Origin: CAUZIZ01 sp965219855
Lineage (GTDB): Bacteria; Acidobacteriota; UBA6911; RPQK01; JAJDTT01
NCBI GenBank assembly: GCA_965219855.1
Contig: CBDCOR010000022.1
Span: 434,001-498,000 of the forward strand
Direction of reading: 5' to 3'
DNA length: 64,000 nucleotides
In this document: positions 43,771-53,548 of the stretch, piece after piece
How positions within the stretch are numbered: position 1 is the first letter of the stretch
How the letters are laid out: each line of letters opens with the position of its first letter
Translations under genes and position numbers: made by a program
Notes under the pieces: model-generated
The model's input: the letters and a program-made list of their open reading frames with translations, nothing else
Told to the model about the DNA's origin: nothing
Databases searched by the model: none

Positions 43771-45342
43771 GTGCCGAACCAAAGGAAGTCCATGCGCAAA
43801 ATCAAAAATGTCCTACGCCTGAAGTTTCAGCTTCATCTTTCGGATCGGCAGATCGCCCGTAGCTGTGCCCTCGCGCGCAGCACCGTGGCAGAGTATGTGC
43901 GCCGGGCCCAAGGAGCCGGTCTGAGTTGGCCACTCCCTGAGGGGTGGGATGACCGGGCGATTCAGAACCGGGTGTTTCCTCCCACGGGTAAATCTCCCCC
44001 GGAGCAACGTCCCCTCCCCGACTTCGCCACCGTCCATGAGGAGCGCTGCCGACACAAACATGTGACCTTGATGCTGCTCTGGGATGAGTACAAGCAGGCG
44101 TATCCGGAGGGCTATCAGTACAGTCAGTTCTGCGATCTGTACCATCGCTGGCGGGGCAAGCTGGATCTGGTGCTGCGGCAGGAACACCGGGCCGGCGAGA
44201 AGCTCTTCGTGGACTATGCCGGCGACACGGTCCCGATCGTGGATCGCCATACGGGGGAAACCCAAGAGGCCTCGATCTTCGTGGCCGTGCTGGGGGCAAG
44301 CAACTATACCTATGCGGAAGCCTCCCTAAGGCAGGACTTACCCTCGTGGCTCGCGGCCCACACTCGGGCTCTGGAGTTCCTGGGGGGTTGCCCCTGCGTC
44401 GTGGTTCCAGACAACACCAAAGATGCGGTCCATCGCCCCTGTCGCTATGAACCGGATCTCAATGCGAGCTATTCGGATTGGGCCTCGCACTACGGCGTCG
44501 CGGTGATCCCGGCTCGAGTGCGCCGTCCTCGAGATAAAGCGAAGGCGGAGTCGGGTGTGTTAGTCGTCGAGCGCTGGATCTTGGCCGCCTTGCGTCACCG
44601 GACCTTCTTTTCCCTGGGAGAGCTCAACGAAGCCATTGCCGAGCTGCTGGAGCGTCTCAACACTCGAAACTTTCACAAGCTCCCCGGCAACCGCCGCCAG
44701 CGCTTCCAGGACCTGGATCGTCCGGCTCTGGGGCCCCTGCCGGCCCAACGCTACGTCTTCGCCCAGTGGAAGAAGGCCCGCGTCAACATCGATTACCACA
44801 TCGAGTTCGACCGCCACTGCTACAGCGTCCCTTATGTCCTGGTGGGTCAGAAGGTCGAGCTGCGCACCACCGTCACCACCGTGGAGATCTTCCATCAAGG
44901 TCGCCGCGTGACCTCTCACCGTCGCTCCTATCAGCCGGGCAAGGCCACGACCTTGGACGAGCACCGGCCCGAATGCCATCGCCGCTATCTGGAGTGGTCA
45001 CCCTCGCGTCTGATCCACTGGGCTCAGAAAGTCGGGCCCCATACCGCATCGGTGGTCGAGAAGATCCTCCAATCCCGTCGCTATCCCGAGCAAAGCTATC
45101 GCTCCTGCTTGGGTATCCTGCGCCTGGGCTCCAGCTTTGGGGAAGACCGTTTGGAGCAGGCTTGCCGTCGGGCCCTGCGACTTCAGGCCTGCTCCTACAA
45201 GAGTATCCAGTCCATGTTGAAGAACGGTCTGGACCGTCAAGCGGAACCGCAACCGTTGCCGGAACGTCCTCCGATCGAGCACGCCAACGTGCGAGGGGCC
45301 GAGTACTTCGAAGGCGAGAAAGGAGCCTCTCATGTTGGTTAA
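43771..45342 (+). CDS. istA: IS21-type IstA transposase
   Basis: 523-residue integrase-fold transposase, intact. N-terminal helix-turn-helix (LRLKFQLHLSDRQIARSCAL), catalytic region with KLFVDYAGDTVP (first Asp), CVVVPDNTKDAV (second Asp) and RPRDKAKAESGVLVVERW (Glu), then a C-terminal beta domain (HCYSVPYVLVGQKVELRTT). ATG 43771 follows GGAG. Overlaps istB by 11 bases. Only distantly similar to the IstA of copy I. Confidence 0.94.
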   Translation: MPNQRKSMRKIKNVLRLKFQLHLSDRQIARSCALARSTVAEYVRRAQGAGLSWPLPEGWDDRAIQNRVFPPTGKSPPEQRPLPDFATVHEERCRHKHVTLMLLWDEYKQAYPEGYQYSQFCDLYHRWRGKLDLVLRQEHRAGEKLFVDYAGDTVPIVDRHTGETQEASIFVAVLGASNYTYAEASLRQDLPSWLAAHTRALEFLGGCPCVVVPDNTKDAVHRPCRYEPDLNASYSDWASHYGVAVIPARVRRPRDKAKAESGVLVVERWILAALRHRTFFSLGELNEAIAELLERLNTRNFHKLPGNRRQRFQDLDRPALGPLPAQRYVFAQWKKARVNIDYHIEFDRHCYSVPYVLVGQKVELRTTVTTVEIFHQGRRVTSHRRSYQPGKATTLDEHRPECHRRYLEWSPSRLIHWAQKVGPHTASVVEKILQSRRYPEQSYRSCLGILRLGSSFGEDRLEQACRRALRLQACSYKSIQSMLKNGLDRQAEPQPLPERPPIEHANVRGAEYFEGEKGASHVG

Positions 45343-46087
45343 TCCCACCGTCGAAAAACTTCACGCCATGCGGCTCAGGGCCATGGCTGAGGCCTTCACC
45401 GAGCAACTCTCCGACCCGGAGATGGCCCAACTGAGCTTTGAAGAACGCTTTGCCCTGTTGGTGGATCGGCAGTGGACCTGGCGAGAGAATCGGGCCTTGG
45501 AGCGTCGTCTGAAGAATGCCCGATTGAAGCTCTCGGCCTGTCTGGAAGATGTCAACTATCGCCGACCTCGGGGGCTGGATCGCTCGCTGATTGCCAGCCT
45601 CGCCACCTGCCGTTGGATCCAGACCCACCACAATCTCCTGATCATCGGTCCCTGTGGAGTCGGGAAAACCTTCTTGGCCTGTGCCTTTGCTCAGAAGGCC
45701 GCTCGCGACGGGTGGACGGCTCTGTACACTCGTGCCGCTCGACTCTTTCGCGATCTGGCTTTGGCTCGAGCCGACGGCTCGCTCGACAAGCTCCTGCGTA
45801 AGATCGCCCGCACCGACGTGCTGATCGTCGATGACTGGGCCATGAATCCCTTGGCCGAGAGCGAGCGACGGGACTTCTACGAGATCTGCGAGGATCGCTA
45901 CGACAGTCGATCCACGATCCTGACCTCCCAGCTTCCCGTCGCCCATTGGCATGAGCAGATCGGAGATCCGACCACCGCTGATTCCATCCTGGATCGTCTG
46001 GTCCATAATGCCTACCGCATTGAGCTCGAAGGGGCTTCCATGCGCCGGCATCGTCATCCTCCCACCAAAGCAAAGGACGAATCATGA
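45332..46087 (+). CDS. istB: IS21-type IstB ATPase
   Basis: 251-residue AAA+ helper. Walker A GPCGVGKTFLA, Walker B VLIVDDWAM, then ILTSQLPVAHWHEQI and a C-terminal basic tail. Start overlaps istA; its TGA overlaps the next ATG (ATGA). Intact with its partner, so this copy may still transpose. Confidence 0.95.
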   Translation: MLVNPTVEKLHAMRLRAMAEAFTEQLSDPEMAQLSFEERFALLVDRQWTWRENRALERRLKNARLKLSACLEDVNYRRPRGLDRSLIASLATCRWIQTHHNLLIIGPCGVGKTFLACAFAQKAARDGWTALYTRAARLFRDLALARADGSLDKLLRKIARTDVLIVDDWAMNPLAESERRDFYEICEDRYDSRSTILTSQLPVAHWHEQIGDPTTADSILDRLVHNAYRIELEGASMRRHRHPPTKAKDES

Positions 46088-46839
46088 GTCCAACACCGCA
46101 GTTGAAAGTCCAAGGTGGCTGGTTCGCCGCCGCCGGTGCTCCGTTGCTACAGGCGATGGAGAGCGTCAGCGACGGCGCCTTCAAACTCTTTGTCTATCTG
46201 TGCCTGAAAGCGGATCGCTGCACCGGCGAACTGACCGTCTCGCCTACCCAGTTGGCTCCGGCCTTGCGCAAATCTCGCCGCTCCCTGTTCACCTACCTGG
46301 GAGAACTCCAGTCCCGAGGTCTAGTTCAGCTCAGCCTCGCTCGCAATCAACACGAGCGCACTCACATCCAGATCAGCGAGGCCTTCTGGCCCTACCAAAG
46401 ATCCCTCGTCCAGGAGCCCGAAGCGGCCGAATCCCAATACCTCGATCAGGTGGCCTGTCTGCTGCTCGATGCCCCTGGCGTTCAGTGCTCCTTCTCCCCG
46501 GCCGATCGGCAGCTGGCCGCTCGCCTCTACCGCCAGGGCCTGTCCTTGCGGCAGATCGAGCAGGCCCTGCTTCTCGGCTGCGCCCGCAAGCACGTCGCCT
46601 GGCTCAACGGCCACACCGGTGGACCGATCACTTCCCTGAGCTACTTCGAACCTCTAATCCAGGAAGTGAGACAACAACCTGTCTCCGATCAATACTGGGA
46701 TTATCTCAGGAGTCGCCTGAAGACTCTGAGGCAACAATGGAAACAACACTCTGCTGAAGCAAGCTTTGCCTCAGCAACTCACTCAGGAAAGGAGAGACGA
46801 GATGATGTGTTCTCAACCCAAGAGACTCCTGTGGATTGA
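46084..46839 (+). CDS. Third IS21 gene: winged-helix DNA-binding-like protein
   Basis: 251 residues coupled to istB by ATGA and enclosed by the IS ends, so it is part of the element. N-terminal helices (GAFKLFVYLCLKADRCTGEL, then VSPTQLAPALRKSRRSLFTY and LQSRGLVQLSL) resemble the winged helix of plasmid replication initiators or of HTH_36-type proteins. A second helical block QLAARLYRQGLSLRQIEQAL follows. A role in regulating or targeting transposition is inferred. The tail after about residue 215 is low in structure. Confidence 0.75.
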   Translation: MSPTPQLKVQGGWFAAAGAPLLQAMESVSDGAFKLFVYLCLKADRCTGELTVSPTQLAPALRKSRRSLFTYLGELQSRGLVQLSLARNQHERTHIQISEAFWPYQRSLVQEPEAAESQYLDQVACLLLDAPGVQCSFSPADRQLAARLYRQGLSLRQIEQALLLGCARKHVAWLNGHTGGPITSLSYFEPLIQEVRQQPVSDQYWDYLRSRLKTLRQQWKQHSAEASFASATHSGKERRDDVFSTQETPVD

Positions 46840-46943
46840 CTCAAACCGGCCACTTCGGAGATGATTATCAACCTCCGGCGTCGCTTCGCTCCGACCCGGC
46901 CCGTTTGCTCCGGATTCGGTGGCCGGTTTCACCGGAATACGCA

Positions 46944-47309
46944 CTGAGACGAGCCTGCTTGTAGGTCGTCCAGTTATCGTCGAGGCCAGCTTTGGGATAT
47001 CGTCAGAAATCACTCGATCAATGCGAATTTGAATGTCCGCTTTTAGGCGAAAGCGGCCGATCAGGGCGATCTACTCTGACACTGTCTGGACGGTCAGATC
47101 TGTGTTACTACACCTTGAGCGGTCCAAGACCTTGAGTTAAAGCACCCATATCCCATGATCCAGCTCTGACGGCCCCTCCAAGGCTCCTTCGTCAAACCAG
47201 TGAGACGATCGGTTGAGCATGGAACGTCTCTCTGTCTGCTAGGTCAAACCGGATTTCTGAATTCCGGTGGATGAAGAAGGCGACCACCGCAATATGGGGC
47301 AATCATAAA
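46944..47309. other. Non-coding gap after IS21 copy II
   Basis: No gene, repeat or RNA could be supported here. CCGCTTTTAGGCGAAAGCGG (47038-47057) forms a small hairpin. Confidence 0.4.
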
Positions 47310-47684
47310 CTACTCGAACTTGACTTTGGCTTCATTGTTGCAGGTCGGGAAATCCGCCTCTGGGAAGCAATCGTGGACCTCAGTGTTTACCGAATCGTCA
47401 TCGATCTTGACAATGGCCATGTTGTTGTCGCCACCTGGCTCGCCTGAGTTGGAACGCGAGCCGTACATCACGATGTCGATGGCATTGTTCTGGAAGGTTG
47501 TGTCGGCAACTGTTATCAAGATTTCATTGTCTGAGCTCTGTCTTTCCTCAAGAGGAAGCGAAGGGTCCGAAAGGAAACCAAAGTTGAGAGTTGCGGCTTC
47601 AACCCTAATCCCTACACCTCCATCTGCAATGATATTGGTGGGGTCGGTACGAGCGACAGTGAGTTGCACGCGGAAGCTTTCCAC
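47310..47684 (-). pseudogene. C-terminal fragment of a beta-helix-like secreted protein
   Basis: 124 codons without a credible start. The style is that of right-handed beta-helix or PbH1-repeat proteins: GVGIRVEAATLNFGFLSD, DNEILITVADTTFQNNAIDI, GGDNNMAIVKIDDDS, ending NNEAKVKFE. Asn-rich short strands recur about every 20-25 residues. Upstream sequence on this strand is not coding. It may be the end of a surface protein broken by rearrangement. Confidence 0.45.
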
Positions 47685-47833
47685 AATGTGTTTCGCGGAG
47701 GTGCCCTATTTGCCAATGTAAGAGTTGTCGGCGGCTTTGATTTTCAAGCACACGGTGAGGCCAACAACAACGAGGTCAATCTCACCCTTGGTGACAATAG
47801 AATGGCGTCAGTACTGACGATCTTGTCACTCTA
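47602..47833 (+). pseudogene. Opposite-strand beta-helix-like fragment
   Basis: The plus strand reads DIGGVGTSDSELHAEAFHNV, GGALFANVRVVGGFDFQAHG, EANNNEVNLTLGDN and then stops at 47833. Asn-rich strand repeats resemble the fragment on the minus strand, so an inverted piece of the same protein family is possible. No start codon or ribosome site. Part of it overlaps the minus-strand frame, and only one of the two can be right there. Confidence 0.25.
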
Positions 47834-48309
47834 ATCGCCAACGGGTTCACGACATCCTCCGAACTGGAAGAAAAGCCCTTTGAAATCGAGGGCCCGAGAC
47901 CCGTGGAGACATTGGGTCGATTTCGTCGGGTTACACTGGAAGAAAAAGAAACGATTTTCTTCCAACCCTCTCAAGCCCGGAGTCAGTTCCACCGCGTAGG
48001 CAAGAGAGTTCGGGGAGTGGTGACCCCTTCCTAGTCCTTTTATCCACCCCTTAGCGCCTGTGGGGTTTTCTCTAAGGAGTCGAGTACCCCCTCCTCGCCC
48101 CAGGCAGGGCCTCAGTGCCCAGGTCAATCACACGTCCGAGGAATTGTTCCTTGGTGCCGTTCATAGAGGTCTCTCCTCTGAGCCTTGCTCCCTTGAGCAA
48201 GGAAAACTCCATCCGCCCCTAAAGTTTTCCTCCCACCGATCCGAAAAGATCCACTGTGAGGAAACAAGTTCAAATCCGTACAAGCTAGCAGTCCGGTTTT
48301 CGCATCTAA
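47834..48309. other. Non-coding upstream region of the subtilase gene
   Basis: No gene supported. TTGAGCAAGGAAAAC and CCTTGCTCCCTTGAGCAAGG near 48182-48202 form a hairpin (CCTTGCTC/GAGCAAGG). The start of the riboswitch candidate follows. Confidence 0.35.
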
Positions 48310-48385
48310 CAGCGAAAGGGCTACCTGTGCGCGAAAGGCACGGGGCGCAAAGCTGAGACCTACGTCGGTGTTCCGATAGGGTCGA
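48310..48385 (+). promoter_or_regulatory. Candidate c-di-GMP-I (GEMM) riboswitch
   Basis: The segment holds AGCGAAAGGGCTACC, a hairpin TGTGC-GCGAAAG-GCACG, then GGGGCGCAAAGC and GAGACCTA, followed by a hairpin CTA-CG-TCGG-TGTT-CCGA-TAG. Order and loop sequences (AGGGC-A-CC, GAAA loop, GCGCAAAGC) resemble the GEMM-I core. It sits about 50 bases upstream of an exported protein gene, a usual target. Judged by eye, without a covariance model. Confidence 0.42.
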
Positions 48386-48433
48386 TCAGTTGCCGAAAGT
48401 GGATTCGCGAAACACTGGGGGAAGGTGTTCGTG

Positions 48434-49672
48434 ATGAAACGTCTTACGTCTCGATTTTCGCTGGTCTTTGTCCTGGCCGTTGCGGCCTACTTCGTCTATT
48501 TTCTGTTCACACCAAACGGTTCGATCCCTGGCTCGCAGGACGAGAGAGCCGGTTCCTTGTTCACAAAAACGGATCAGCCCAAGCAGCGCCCCCCTGCGAT
48601 TCGAGACAGCCGCGACCGCGATCTGCGGCCGCCTGATTGGGCTCTGAACCGGATGCCCCGTACCCGCCTTGGCCAAACGGCTCCAAAGCAGACGAAAGTG
48701 ACCAACTGGACGAAGGCACGGCCTTCTACCGGCAGGGCCTCCGCCGCCAAGCCGAGCCGCTTTGTTCCGGGGAGCAATATCCACACCGCCGGCAGCAAGG
48801 CTGGCAGCTCCAGAGCGCGAGTTGCACCGGCGTTGTCTCAGTTGCTGGCATCGTATGAAGCCGATCGCAACGCCACGGCCGAGATCCCCGTCATCATCCA
48901 ATCCAATCCCGATTCCTACGAGGCCCACGGGGCGCCCACGGGACTGGCCCAGGCCAAGGTCCTGGAGCAAGTCCACGCCCACGCGGGCCGGATGACGGTC
49001 GGGGAAATCCGCCAACTGGTCGAACAAGGCGCGGCGGACTACATCACCCTAGACATGCCGCTGAATGCGGCCAGCAATCCGCTGACTGCTACCATCGGGA
49101 TAGAACAGATTCTGGGTTCCGGTGGTGGCGCCAGCAATCTTCTCGGACATGACGGGACAGGTGTAGCAGTGGCCGTCTTCGACTCCGGAATTGCAGATCA
49201 TCCGGATCTGAGCCGATCGGTGAGTGAGCTTGATCTGAGCAATGTTGGTCAACTTGGGAGTGTGAATAACGATCCCAGCGGAACGACATACACCGACCCT
49301 TTGGGATTGGGATGGAATTTATCGATCTTAACTCACGGTTCCGATGACGGACGATTAACCAATAACGTCCGAGGCATAGGAATCAGGGGAAACGGTGGCC
49401 GACCGATCGGCGTGGGAGAAGCCATCGAATTTGTATTCGCTCCGGCGGTAGCGATCAGCTACGTAACCATTTTTCACGGATTGGGCGCTCAAGTGCAGAT
49501 AAGTCTGGACGGTATTCTTCAAGGTGGTATTCATACGATTCCAGACAATTCACCCAACGTACTCCAGATTGAAAAGCAGGGCAGCAGTCTTTTGATCAGT
49601 AATGAGGGCGCTGCAGGCAGTGACGGTTTTAGAGTTTTGGCAATTGGTGTTGCGAGCACCACGATTTCAGGA
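48434..49672 (+). pseudogene. Chimeric subtilisin-like (S8) peptidase fragment
   Basis: Begins as an exported S8 protease: signal peptide after MKRLTSRFSLVFVLAVAAYF, a propeptide-like region, and the catalytic Asp motif HDGTGVAVAVFDSGIADHPDL. After SVSELDLSNVG the expected His and Ser motifs never appear. Instead comes a different secreted-protein-like sequence (AIEFVFAPAVAISYVTIFHG, VQISLDGILQGGIHTIPDN) that runs into the IS at about 49660. Start ATG 48434 has GGGGAAGG upstream; a GTG at 48425 is possible. No protease activity is expected. Confidence 0.7.
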
Positions 49673-49680
49673 GTTCGAAG

Positions 49681-51006
49681 ATGCGTAAAAAGCGTGAAAA
49701 ACAACGCCCCCTTTCCCCGCAATGGCCCGATCACCAGCTGGCCCATGAATTGAAGGTGATCTCGCGCATCCTGGACGACAATCCCCAGACGCTGGAGCTG
49801 ATAGTACAAGATCTCTCTGACAGGGTCGATTCCGGTGTTGGCGCCCCCGGTTTGACGGCCGAGCAGGTGCTGCGTTGCGCCGTCATCAAACAGCTGCATC
49901 AGTTCAGCTATCGCAAGCTGGAGTTTCATCTGGTGGATTCGCAAAGCTGTCAGAGGTTCTGTCGCTTGCCCTATGGGGCGTCGATCAGCAAAGCCACCCT
50001 GGCGGAGAACCTGGGGAAGATTGAGCCGGGGACTTGGAAGGCGATCAACGACCACTTGGTGCTCTGGGCGCAGGCTCGGGGTCTGGAAAAAGGCCAACGG
50101 ATTCGGGTCGATGCCACGGCGGTCGAGACGAACATCCACTATCCGCTCGACAGTGAGCTGTTGTACGACGGCATTCGAGTCGTGACCCAGTCGCTGGGGC
50201 GGCTGCGGGAGCGGGAAGGGATCGGCTTCGTCGATCATACGCGGCGGGCCAAGCGGCGCGTCCTGAACATCCGCAACCGCCGCGGCAAGAAGCGCCTGGA
50301 CAGTTACCGCGATCTGATCAAAGTGGCGTCCAAGACGGCTCACTATGCCGAGCAGGCGCTGGCAGCTTCCGCGCAGTGGAGCGATCCCCTCAGTCTGGCC
50401 GTGGCGGCGCAACTGGCCCACTATCTGGGGCTGTTGCACAAAGTCATCGAGCAGACTCAACGACGGGTCCTTTCGGGCGAGGCCGTCGCGGCCCAGGAGA
50501 AGATCTGTTCCCTCTTCGAAGAGCACACCGATATTATCAAGAAGAGCCCTCGGGAAACGGTCTTCGGCCACAAGGTGTTTGTCAGCACGGGCGCCTCGTC
50601 GCTGATCCTGGATTGTGTGGTGGAACGGGGGAATCCGGCCGACAGCAACTATGTGCAACCCTTCTTAGAGCGGCATCGACAGCTGTACGGGAAGGTTCCC
50701 CGCCAGAGCGCCTGGGATGGTGGTTTTGCCTCGGCTGCCAACCTGCGCTGGGCCAAAGAGCAGGGGGTACAGGATGTGGCCTTTTCCAAAAAGTGTGGGT
50801 TGACGGTTGAGAGCATGGTGCGTTCCAGTTGGGTCTACAAACAACTCAAACGCTTCCGCGCCGGGATTGAGGGGTGCATTGGGACCCTCAAGCACACCTT
50901 CGGTCTCCACCGCTGTAGCTGGAAAGGCTAGCCTCACTTTCAAAGCTACGTCCATGCCAGCGTCCTGACCTATAACCTGGTCGTCCTGGCCCGACTCCTG
51001 TTGTAG
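49681..51006 (+). pseudogene. ISNCY-like transposase with terminal in-frame stop
   Basis: DDE-type transposase resembling the ISNCY group: MRKKREKQRPLSPQ, AHELKVISRILDDNPQTLEL, RIRVDATAVETNIHYP (first Asp), SAWDGGFAS (second Asp) and FRAGIEGCIGTLKHTFGL (Glu). The chain meets TAG at 50929-50931 after CSWKG. The frame goes on PHFQSYVHASVLTYNLVVLA to TAG 51006, the usual C-terminus, so a Trp codon probably became amber. CAGGAG precedes the ATG. The IS ends were not located; 51007-51222 contains no gene but a short palindrome GAAAACC-CC-GGTTTTC at 51190. Confidence 0.8.
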
Positions 51007-51222
51007 CCTTTTGTGGCTGACCGTACTGCCTTGTGGCTCCGACTCGGGGAGAGGTCTGCGCCGAACCGCTGCTTTTTGGCCCGCGTGCCCTCGCTCGAGG
51101 GTCCTTGCTCTGGATCGAGTTGGGTCGAGCCGGTCTGTCAGCAGTCTCAAGTATAATAAGTGTTTACGATTCAACAGATTACAGTTCTGAAAACCCCGGT
51201 TTTCGGACGGGCACTAGCTAAG

Positions 51223-52266
51223 CTAGATGCTCACTCCCAGGGACTCAGCGGTCTGTACGACCTCGGCCCAGGTCGAATCGGGAATCTGAATCCCCTGTTT
51301 GAGGCGACGGATCCGTGCCCTCTGCTCAAAGTCACCTGGCGCCATGACCTCGCTGAATCCCGGTGCCGGTGGAACCTCTTGAATTCGGCTAACCAGTTCG
51401 CTTGTGCGCACAGCGAATTGGCTGGAGGAAGAAAAGGCTCCGCTGTCGAGGGCGATCAGAGTCACACCTGAATGGCGGAAACCCGCACAGCCTTGGTCGG
51501 CGTCCGAATACGCATCGGCACCCGAAAGGATCCGCCCCAGGATCTCGGCCGCCACCATGATGCCAAACCCCTTGTGCTCTCCGAATGGGAGTAGGGCTCC
51601 CGCATCGAAGAAATCCTCCGGATCAGTCGACGGATTGCCGTCTTTGTCAATGATGCAGCCGCTGGGAACCTGTTCACCCTTTGCCTTGGCCAGCATAATC
51701 TTTCCTCCAGCCACCTTTGTGGTAGCGAAGTCGAGGACGACAGGATGACTGTCGTGCGTCGGGAAGCCGATCGCGATCGGATTGGGTAGCAGCAGAGGCT
51801 TGCTGCCTCCATAGGGTGCGGCCGACTGTTTCTCCTCACAGAAGCAGCCGAGCACCATGATGGCAACCACTTCCTCTTCAGCTGCCCGCTCTACATATTC
51901 GCCGAGGCGACCTATGTGGTTGACTTCCACGGCGCTGACCAGAGCAACTCCGTTTTCCCGTGCCTTCTTGATTCCAATACGGGTGACGAAGTCAGCAGTG
52001 AGGTGTCCCCAACCCCAACGTCCTGTCACGAGTGCCGTGCCGACCGTCTCCCGGACTATCTCGGGATTCGCCGTGGCGACGATTTCGCCCGCCTGCACCT
52101 CCTTGACGTAGTGCGGAAGATGTTGGATGCCGTGCGAGTCGTGTCCGGCAAGGTTCGAGCCCACAAGAATATCTGCCAGACATTCGGCGCTGTCGGGAGG
52201 CGTGCCTACGGCCTCGAAGATACTCTTGACAGCCCTTCGTAGATCGTCGGCGGTCTTGGTTGGCAT
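51223..52266 (-). CDS. Ldh-family malate/L-lactate/ureidoglycolate dehydrogenase
   Basis: 347-residue NAD(P)-dependent oxidoreductase of the Ldh_2 family acting on a 2-hydroxy acid. Family blocks: GSNLAGHDSHGIQHLPHYV with the catalytic His, VEVNHIGRLGEYVERAA, PYGGSKPLLLPNPIAIGFPT and PFGEHKGFGIMVAAEILGR. ATG 52266 follows AAGGAG; the longer form would overlap the amidohydrolase stop. Same strand as the amidohydrolase, so a small catabolic operon is likely. Exact substrate not readable. Confidence 0.9.
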   Translation of the reverse strand: MPTKTADDLRRAVKSIFEAVGTPPDSAECLADILVGSNLAGHDSHGIQHLPHYVKEVQAGEIVATANPEIVRETVGTALVTGRWGWGHLTADFVTRIGIKKARENGVALVSAVEVNHIGRLGEYVERAAEEEVVAIMVLGCFCEEKQSAAPYGGSKPLLLPNPIAIGFPTHDSHPVVLDFATTKVAGGKIMLAKAKGEQVPSGCIIDKDGNPSTDPEDFFDAGALLPFGEHKGFGIMVAAEILGRILSGADAYSDADQGCAGFRHSGVTLIALDSGAFSSSSQFAVRTSELVSRIQEVPPAPGFSEVMAPGDFEQRARIRRLKQGIQIPDSTWAEVVQTAESLGVSI

Positions 52267-52282
52267 TGACTTCTCCTTACCG

Positions 52283-53401
52283 TCATTCGACACCCATCAA
52301 TCGCCCCATGTTTTCTCCGACGATACGGCCGATCTCGTCCCTTGTGAGGAAGTCGAGGTTGACCCTCAAAGCATCGAGACTCTGGCGATACGTCACGAAG
52401 CGCATCACCATCGGAATGTCGGTGCCCCAGATGAGGCGGTCGACTCCGATGTTCTCCGTGACCTGCTCGAGGGTGGTCCGGATCTGCGGCATCGGATAGT
52501 CCCAGACACCGCCGAAGAAAATCGGGAACAGCAGCTGGACGTAGAAGTTTGGATGGTCCGACGGCGCCGCGGCGAAGACCTCATCTGGCAGGCTAATGCC
52601 GTCGCTGTGCATGAACGATCTCCAGGCAAACCCGTGCGTCAGTACGACTTTGACCTCGGGGTACCGGTCCATCCACCTGCGAATCGTCCTGAGCTCTTCG
52701 AGGTACGTCTCCAGCGAGTCACTTTCGGACGCGAGGCTGACGTAGCTCGGTGTGACGGAGAGTGGCACGTCCAGACCCGCAAAGGCGTCCCAAAACGGAT
52801 GGAACCCTTCCGAGTCCCAAGGCTGGGTTTGGCCATACAGTGGAAGGTGGTCCGGCAGCAGCTGTAAGCCATGGAGTCCGAGCCCTTTGATCGCGCTGTC
52901 CAGCTTCGAGATGCTCTGGTCGGGTTCCGTCTGAATCTTCCATTCCTCGACATAGGCGAGGGCCTGAAGCCGGTTTGGGTACCGGCGCACACATTCGGCG
53001 TAGAAATCGTTGGTGTTGCCGAAGTAGGGCGTTCGGTGAATCAGCGCCATGTCGACCCCGGCGTAGTCCATCTCCGCTACCAGGTTATCCGCAAGGAAGG
53101 ACATATCCGAAACCAGCGGCGGCATATAGTGCTTAACGTAGTCCTCGCCGTCGACAGTCCATTCGAACCGTCCAAAGGACGTCGGCCGAAAATCTGCTTC
53201 CCTGAGGGCCTCGAGACCCCTGGGCTTGGAGCCGTCGATCAGGCCGCTGTTGTCGGCGCTGGCCCCGTCCCGCTTCCTCCGCACGGGTTGGAAGTGACTT
53301 GCTATCGCAAGCTGTAGGTGGCGCCGCATTTCTCTGGTGTCGTCAAACCCAACCTCGCCGCGTAAGTCCGGGAATGCGTAGGCATGGCCGTCGTAGATCA
53401 T
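52283..53401 (-). CDS. Amidohydrolase family 2 (metal-dependent hydrolase)
   Basis: 372-residue TIM-barrel hydrolase. The N-terminal metal pair is reduced to DGHAYAF (one His), while VVLTHGF (His) and LIWGTDIPM (Asp) are the usual later ligands; the missing first H-x-H partner is a common variant in this family. FVTYRQSLDALRVNLDFLTR and the ENMGRLMGV tail are typical. Immediately upstream of the Ldh gene with a 16-base gap. Probably decarboxylates or hydrolyses an organic acid used by the same pathway. Confidence 0.86.
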   Translation of the reverse strand: MIYDGHAYAFPDLRGEVGFDDTREMRRHLQLAIASHFQPVRRKRDGASADNSGLIDGSKPRGLEALREADFRPTSFGRFEWTVDGEDYVKHYMPPLVSDMSFLADNLVAEMDYAGVDMALIHRTPYFGNTNDFYAECVRRYPNRLQALAYVEEWKIQTEPDQSISKLDSAIKGLGLHGLQLLPDHLPLYGQTQPWDSEGFHPFWDAFAGLDVPLSVTPSYVSLASESDSLETYLEELRTIRRWMDRYPEVKVVLTHGFAWRSFMHSDGISLPDEVFAAAPSDHPNFYVQLLFPIFFGGVWDYPMPQIRTTLEQVTENIGVDRLIWGTDIPMVMRFVTYRQSLDALRVNLDFLTRDEIGRIVGENMGRLMGVE

Positions 53402-53548
53402 GGGTTCCGTCTGGAGGCGGTCAAAGTATACCGCAACTGCATTCGAGCACCGCAGGCTTGGTACGCGTCCTCAGTGCGATCGAAGCTCCCACGGGCGTTA
53501 CCCCCCCACTCAGGGCAAGGGCAAGGACGAGAGCAAAGGCAAGGGACG

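Larger units (their letters stand above)
43564..46943 (+). mobile_element. IS21-type element, copy II, with a third gene (3380 bp)
   Basis: Ends are inverted: TGCGTATTCCGG at 43564 and, read inward from 46943, TGCGTATTCCGG. Both ends carry several GAAACCGGCCA repeats (four between 43575 and 43700; AAACCGGCCA, GGCCGGTTTC near 46850-46935). Contains istA, istB and an extra gene in one overlapping operon. Flanks do not show a clear target duplication. It is larger than typical IS21 elements because of the extra gene. Confidence 0.88.

Noticed and set aside
30236..50931. Genetic-code change with TAG read as an amino acid
   Set aside because: Several intact genes here end in TAG (for example 25571 and 27613), and other broken genes have TAA or TGA in frame. 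Point mutations explain the data better.
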